Source: an uncultured Clostridia bacterium (GTDB taxonomy: Bacteria > Bacillota > Clostridia > Christensenellales > Borkfalkiaceae). From it: 64,000 bases of DNA. Position numbers and translations under genes: made by a program. Shown here piece by piece: positions 61,007 through 64,000 of the stretch. A model generated the notes under the pieces. It had not been told where the DNA came from, did no database searches, and saw only the letters and a program-made list of their open reading frames with translations. Within the stretch, counting starts at the first letter, position 1; each line of letters opens with the position of its first letter. Location: NCBI GenBank assembly GCA_944354535.1, contig CALVPY010000001.1, forward strand, positions 1-64,000, written 5' to 3'.

Positions 61007-63676
61007 ATGAACATTTACGATCTGAAAATCAACAGGAGCGCCGAAGTGTTCGGCGTGGACCCTCAAAATGTGATGATCTCGTTCAAGGCAAGGAGGGGAG
61101 AGCGGTTTACGCTTTCCCTTTTTTGTAAGGCGGGGGTGCTCGAAACATACAGCCTCGGCCTCGACGACATCACGTCCTTTTATCTCGACTTCCCCCTGAA
61201 GGGGGGTGTGGAGTACCGCATCTCCGTATGCAGCGACTGCGGCGATACCGCCGAACTCGATTTTGTGACCGCCGAACCGCTGGGCGATCGCTGGCTCGTG
61301 ACGCAGAAGAACTGCCCCGTTTTCCGCAAGGCGTTCACGGCGCTCCCCGCATACGGGCGGGCGGCGCTCACCGTCGCGGGGCTCGGGCTGTATGCCGCCT
61401 TTCTGAACGGGCGCAGGGTGGGCAGCCGCTTTTTGACGCCCGGCATGAACGACTACGACGACTGCGTCCGCTATCAGACGTATGACATCGCCGAACTCCT
61501 CGTCCCGGGGGAAAACGTGCTCGAAGTCTGGCTGGGCAACGGCTGGTACAAGGGGCGGTTCGGCATCGACGGCCACGGCGGCAATACCTGGGGCAGCGAA
61601 TATTGCCTGAACGCCGCGCTCTCCTTCGACGGCGTGCAGAAGATCGTGACGGACGAGAGCTGGCAGGTCTCCGAAGGGTATGTCACGGACGGCGGCATCT
61701 ACGACGGCGAATGGCGCGACGACACGCGCAAACTCGAATTTTCGCCCGCCCGGACGGGCAGCTGCGCCCGGAAGACGGTGCCCGATCCCGGCGGCGGCAT
61801 CCGCGTATATGAGGAGCGCAAGCCCCGCCTCATCGTCACGCCCCGCGGCGAACAGGTGCTCGATTTCATGCAGAACAGCGCGGGGATCGTCTCCTTTTCG
61901 AGCAGGCTCAAGCGGGGGCAGAAGCTCAGGCTGCAATTCGGCGAGATCCTGCAGGGCGGCTGCTTTTACCGCGACAATCTGCGCTCCGCCCGGGCAGAGT
62001 ACGAGTATATCTCCGACGGCGCATTGAAGACGGTGGAGCAGCTCTTCACCTTCTACGGCTTCCGCTATGCAAAAGTGGAGTGCGACGGCGCATGGGCGCC
62101 CGAAGATTTCACCGCGCGCTATCTCTCTTCTTCCATGCAGCGCACGGCCTCCTTTGCGTGCAGCCATCCCAAGCTCGCCCGCCTCATCGAGAACGTGCGT
62201 TACGGCCAGATGAGCAACTTCATCGACGTTCCGACCGACTGCCCGCAGCGCGACGAACGCCTCGGCTGGACGGCGGATACGCAGGTGTTTGCCTCCACCG
62301 CCAACTATAACGGCGAGGCATACGGTTTTTACAAAAAGTTCATGGCCGATATGATGTACGACCAGAACACCTACTACGGCGGCGACTTCCCGATGTATTC
62401 GCCCTCGCTCAAGGGCTGTGCGGGGCACGGGGGTGCGATCTGGGCGGATGCGGGCGTCATCGTGCCGTGGGAGCTCTTCCGCACCTACCGCGATAAAAAG
62501 CTGCTTTCGGAGCACTACCCCGCCATGAAGCGCTATGTCGATCTGCTGATCGCAGGCGACGAAGAACGCGGGGACGGGCATCTTCTGACGCAGCCCTTTA
62601 CCTTCGGCGATTGGCTCGCGCAGGACGGCATCTGCCCGCAGAGCATGCGCGGCGGGACCAACGACGTCTTCCTCCGCTCGGCGTACTACTTCTATGCCGT
62701 GACCATCCTGTCCAAAGCGGCCGAAGAGCTGGAGAAGGAAGAAGCGCGGCAGTACGGCGCGCTCGCAGAAGAGATCGGGGCGGCGATCCGCCGCGAATTT
62801 TTCACGGCGACGGGCAGGCTGGCGCTCGATACGCAGGCGGCGTACATCATTGCGCTCCGGTTCGGGCTGTATCCCGATCTCGAGAAGCTGAAGGAAGGCT
62901 TCCGCGACAGGCTCATGCGCGACCTCTACCGCATCAAGTGCGGCTTCGCGGGCGCTCCGCTGATGGTCAAAACGCTCTTCGACCACGGGATGAAGGAGGA
63001 GGCGCTGCGCATCCTCTTCAATGAAAAGTACCCCGGCTGGTTCTATGAGATCGGCCTCGGCGCGACGACGGTCTGGGAACGCTGGAATTCCGTTGACGGC
63101 GAGGGGAACATCACGGGCATCGCCATGAATTCGCTCAATCACTACGCCTACGGCTCGGTCGCAGAGGCCGTCTATGCCTACATCGGCGGCCTGCAGCCCC
63201 TCGGCGACGGGTGGAGGCGGGCAAAGATCGCCCCCGTGTTCACCGGAAAGGTCAGGCAGTGCGAATTTACCTATGCGAGCATCTACGGCGACTACACCTG
63301 CCGCTATCGGATCGAGGAGGGGATGTGCAGGATAGAGGCGGTCGTGCCGCACGGCTGTTCGGCCCTCGTGGAGCTGCCCCTTTCGGGCAAAGAGCCCTTC
63401 CTCGTCGGAGAGGGCAGGCACGTCTTCGAATACTGCCCGACGGAGGACGTGCTGCATCCCTATTCCACGGCGTCGCGGCTGTGCGACATCCTCGCCGACG
63501 AGCGTGCGGCGGAGCTTCTCAGGGAATGCCTGCCCGCCACCTATGCGCTCGTCACGAGCGAGAACGAGGAATTTACCGTGCAGTGTCTCGACGACATGGT
63601 CCGGCTGCCCATGTACGGCGTGACAAAGGAAGGCTACGAACGCTTCAAAGAGGGCATCGGAAAGGTGGAGGTGTGA
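61007..63676 (+). CDS. Alpha-L-rhamnosidase, glycoside hydrolase family 78
   Basis: 889 residues from the ATG that gives MNIYDLKINRS, the usual family start; in-frame ATGs at 60956 and 60995 are alternatives, none with a good ribosome binding site. N-terminal beta domains contain LNGRRVGSRFLTPGMNDYD and LGNGWYKGRFG; the (alpha/alpha)6 barrel contains DVPTDCPQRDERLGWTADTQVF, then FGDWLAQDG and GATTVWERWNS with catalytic acidic residues; a C-terminal beta sandwich follows. Releases terminal rhamnose from plant glycosides or pectin fragments. Cytoplasmic. Confidence 0.93.
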   Translation: MNIYDLKINRSAEVFGVDPQNVMISFKARRGERFTLSLFCKAGVLETYSLGLDDITSFYLDFPLKGGVEYRISVCSDCGDTAELDFVTAEPLGDRWLVTQKNCPVFRKAFTALPAYGRAALTVAGLGLYAAFLNGRRVGSRFLTPGMNDYDDCVRYQTYDIAELLVPGENVLEVWLGNGWYKGRFGIDGHGGNTWGSEYCLNAALSFDGVQKIVTDESWQVSEGYVTDGGIYDGEWRDDTRKLEFSPARTGSCARKTVPDPGGGIRVYEERKPRLIVTPRGEQVLDFMQNSAGIVSFSSRLKRGQKLRLQFGEILQGGCFYRDNLRSARAEYEYISDGALKTVEQLFTFYGFRYAKVECDGAWAPEDFTARYLSSSMQRTASFACSHPKLARLIENVRYGQMSNFIDVPTDCPQRDERLGWTADTQVFASTANYNGEAYGFYKKFMADMMYDQNTYYGGDFPMYSPSLKGCAGHGGAIWADAGVIVPWELFRTYRDKKLLSEHYPAMKRYVDLLIAGDEERGDGHLLTQPFTFGDWLAQDGICPQSMRGGTNDVFLRSAYYFYAVTILSKAAEELEKEEARQYGALAEEIGAAIRREFFTATGRLALDTQAAYIIALRFGLYPDLEKLKEGFRDRLMRDLYRIKCGFAGAPLMVKTLFDHGMKEEALRILFNEKYPGWFYEIGLGATTVWERWNSVDGEGNITGIAMNSLNHYAYGSVAEAVYAYIGGLQPLGDGWRRAKIAPVFTGKVRQCEFTYASIYGDYTCRYRIEEGMCRIEAVVPHGCSALVELPLSGKEPFLVGEGRHVFEYCPTEDVLHPYSTASRLCDILADERAAELLRECLPATYALVTSENEEFTVQCLDDMVRLPMYGVTKEGYERFKEGIGKVEV

Positions 63677-63677
63677 T

Positions 63678-64000
63678 ATGAAAAAGGCGTTTATTTTCGA
63701 TCTTGACGGCGTCCTGTGCTTTACCGACAAGTATCATTTCCGGGCGTGGAAGGCGCTCGCGGACAGGCTGGGCATCCCGTTCGACGAGAACGTCAACGAC
63801 AGGCTGCGCGGCGTTTCGCGCATGGCGAGCCTGGAGATCATCCTCTCTCTCGGCAGCGCGAGCTATTCCGAGGAGGAGAAGGCGGCGTTTGCCGAGGAGA
63901 AGAATGAGCTGTACCGCACTTTTCTCAAGGGGATGACGCCTTCGGACATCACGCAGGAGGTGCGTTCGACGCTCGACGAGCTGCGCCGCCGCGGGTACAG
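63678..64000 (+). CDS. Beta-phosphoglucomutase-like HAD protein, cut by window end
   Basis: 107 codons visible, RBS GGTGGAGGTG. FDLDGVLCFTDKYHFRAWKALA with the nucleophile Asp, and RLRGVSRMASLEIIL as in PgmB cap domains. Would convert beta-glucose-1-phosphate to glucose-6-phosphate, which hints that a phosphorylase lies downstream. Immediately follows GH78 and is likely in the same operon. Confidence 0.88.
   Translation, partial: MKKAFIFDLDGVLCFTDKYHFRAWKALADRLGIPFDENVNDRLRGVSRMASLEIILSLGSASYSEEEKAAFAEEKNELYRTFLKGMTPSDITQEVRSTLDELRRRGY

Noticed and set aside
60857..63730. 957-codon minus-strand ORF opposite GH78
   Set aside because: Same shadow effect; the plus-strand frame has full GH78 motifs and the antisense product matches nothing.

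Overview
The window reads as chromosomal DNA of a GC-rich, obligately anaerobic, Gram-positive-type bacterium, most likely a gut Clostridia lineage (Bacillota). This is inferred from AGGAGG-type ribosome binding sites throughout, AddAB instead of RecBCD, a PyrR-headed pyr operon with PyrK/PyrD, an NfnAB-type ferredoxin:NADP oxidoreductase, rubrerythrin, lipoproteins with lipobox signals, and consensus TTGACA-17-TATAAT promoters. No species name can be read from the sequence.

Layout. 1-6.4 kb, minus strand: a truncated BspA-like leucine-rich-repeat lipoprotein, an SmtB/ArsR-type metal sensor, a P-type Ca2+-transporting ATPase and an unknown lipoprotein. 6.5-14.5 kb, plus strand: addB-addA, a small membrane protein, rubrerythrin and two very small ORFs. 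14.8-16.2 kb: an HtrA-like serine protease lipoprotein. 16.2-17.16 kb: almost 1 kb without a credible gene, packed with direct repeats and stem-loops; two repeat families occur in pairs, and their stems differ in sequence yet keep pairing. 17.2-18.4 kb: an L-cysteine desulfidase-type enzyme. 18.4-20.1 kb: small ORFs of mobile-element character and one intact tRNA-Gly(CCC) flanked by a 3' and a 5' fragment of a second copy. 20.2-24.4 kb: MarR regulator plus a heterodimeric ABC exporter. 24.6-25.3 kb: a metallophosphoesterase with an apparently leaderless promoter. 25.3-32.5 kb: pyr attenuator and pyrR-B-C-F-K-(two PH-like membrane proteins)-D-E. 32.6-36.3 kb: grpE-dnaK-dnaJ. 36.4-38.5 kb: a PP-loop ATPase translationally coupled to a flavodoxin-ferredoxin protein.

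38.5-40.8 kb (minus): NfnB/NfnA; then DegV (plus) and a GltS-like carrier, an acyltransferase with zinc ribbon and a HAD phosphatase (minus operon). 45.4-49.8 kb: a candidate short terminated RNA, a GPH-type sugar symporter, a family 2 glycosyltransferase and UDP-galactopyranose mutase. 49.9-52.7 kb: a GH43 enzyme, followed by a chimera of a truncated membrane protein and the C-terminal part of xylulokinase. 52.8-64 kb: an AraC-type regulator divergent from an Rbs-like sugar ABC importer (ATPase, permease, binding lipoprotein, second permease), a GH3 glycosidase, a GH78 alpha-L-rhamnosidase and a beta-phosphoglucomutase-like HAD protein cut by the window end. This last block looks like one plant-glycan or glycoside utilisation locus: import, intracellular hydrolysis and sugar-phosphate processing.

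Nearly every long ORF lying antisense to these genes is a by-product of high GC and was left out.
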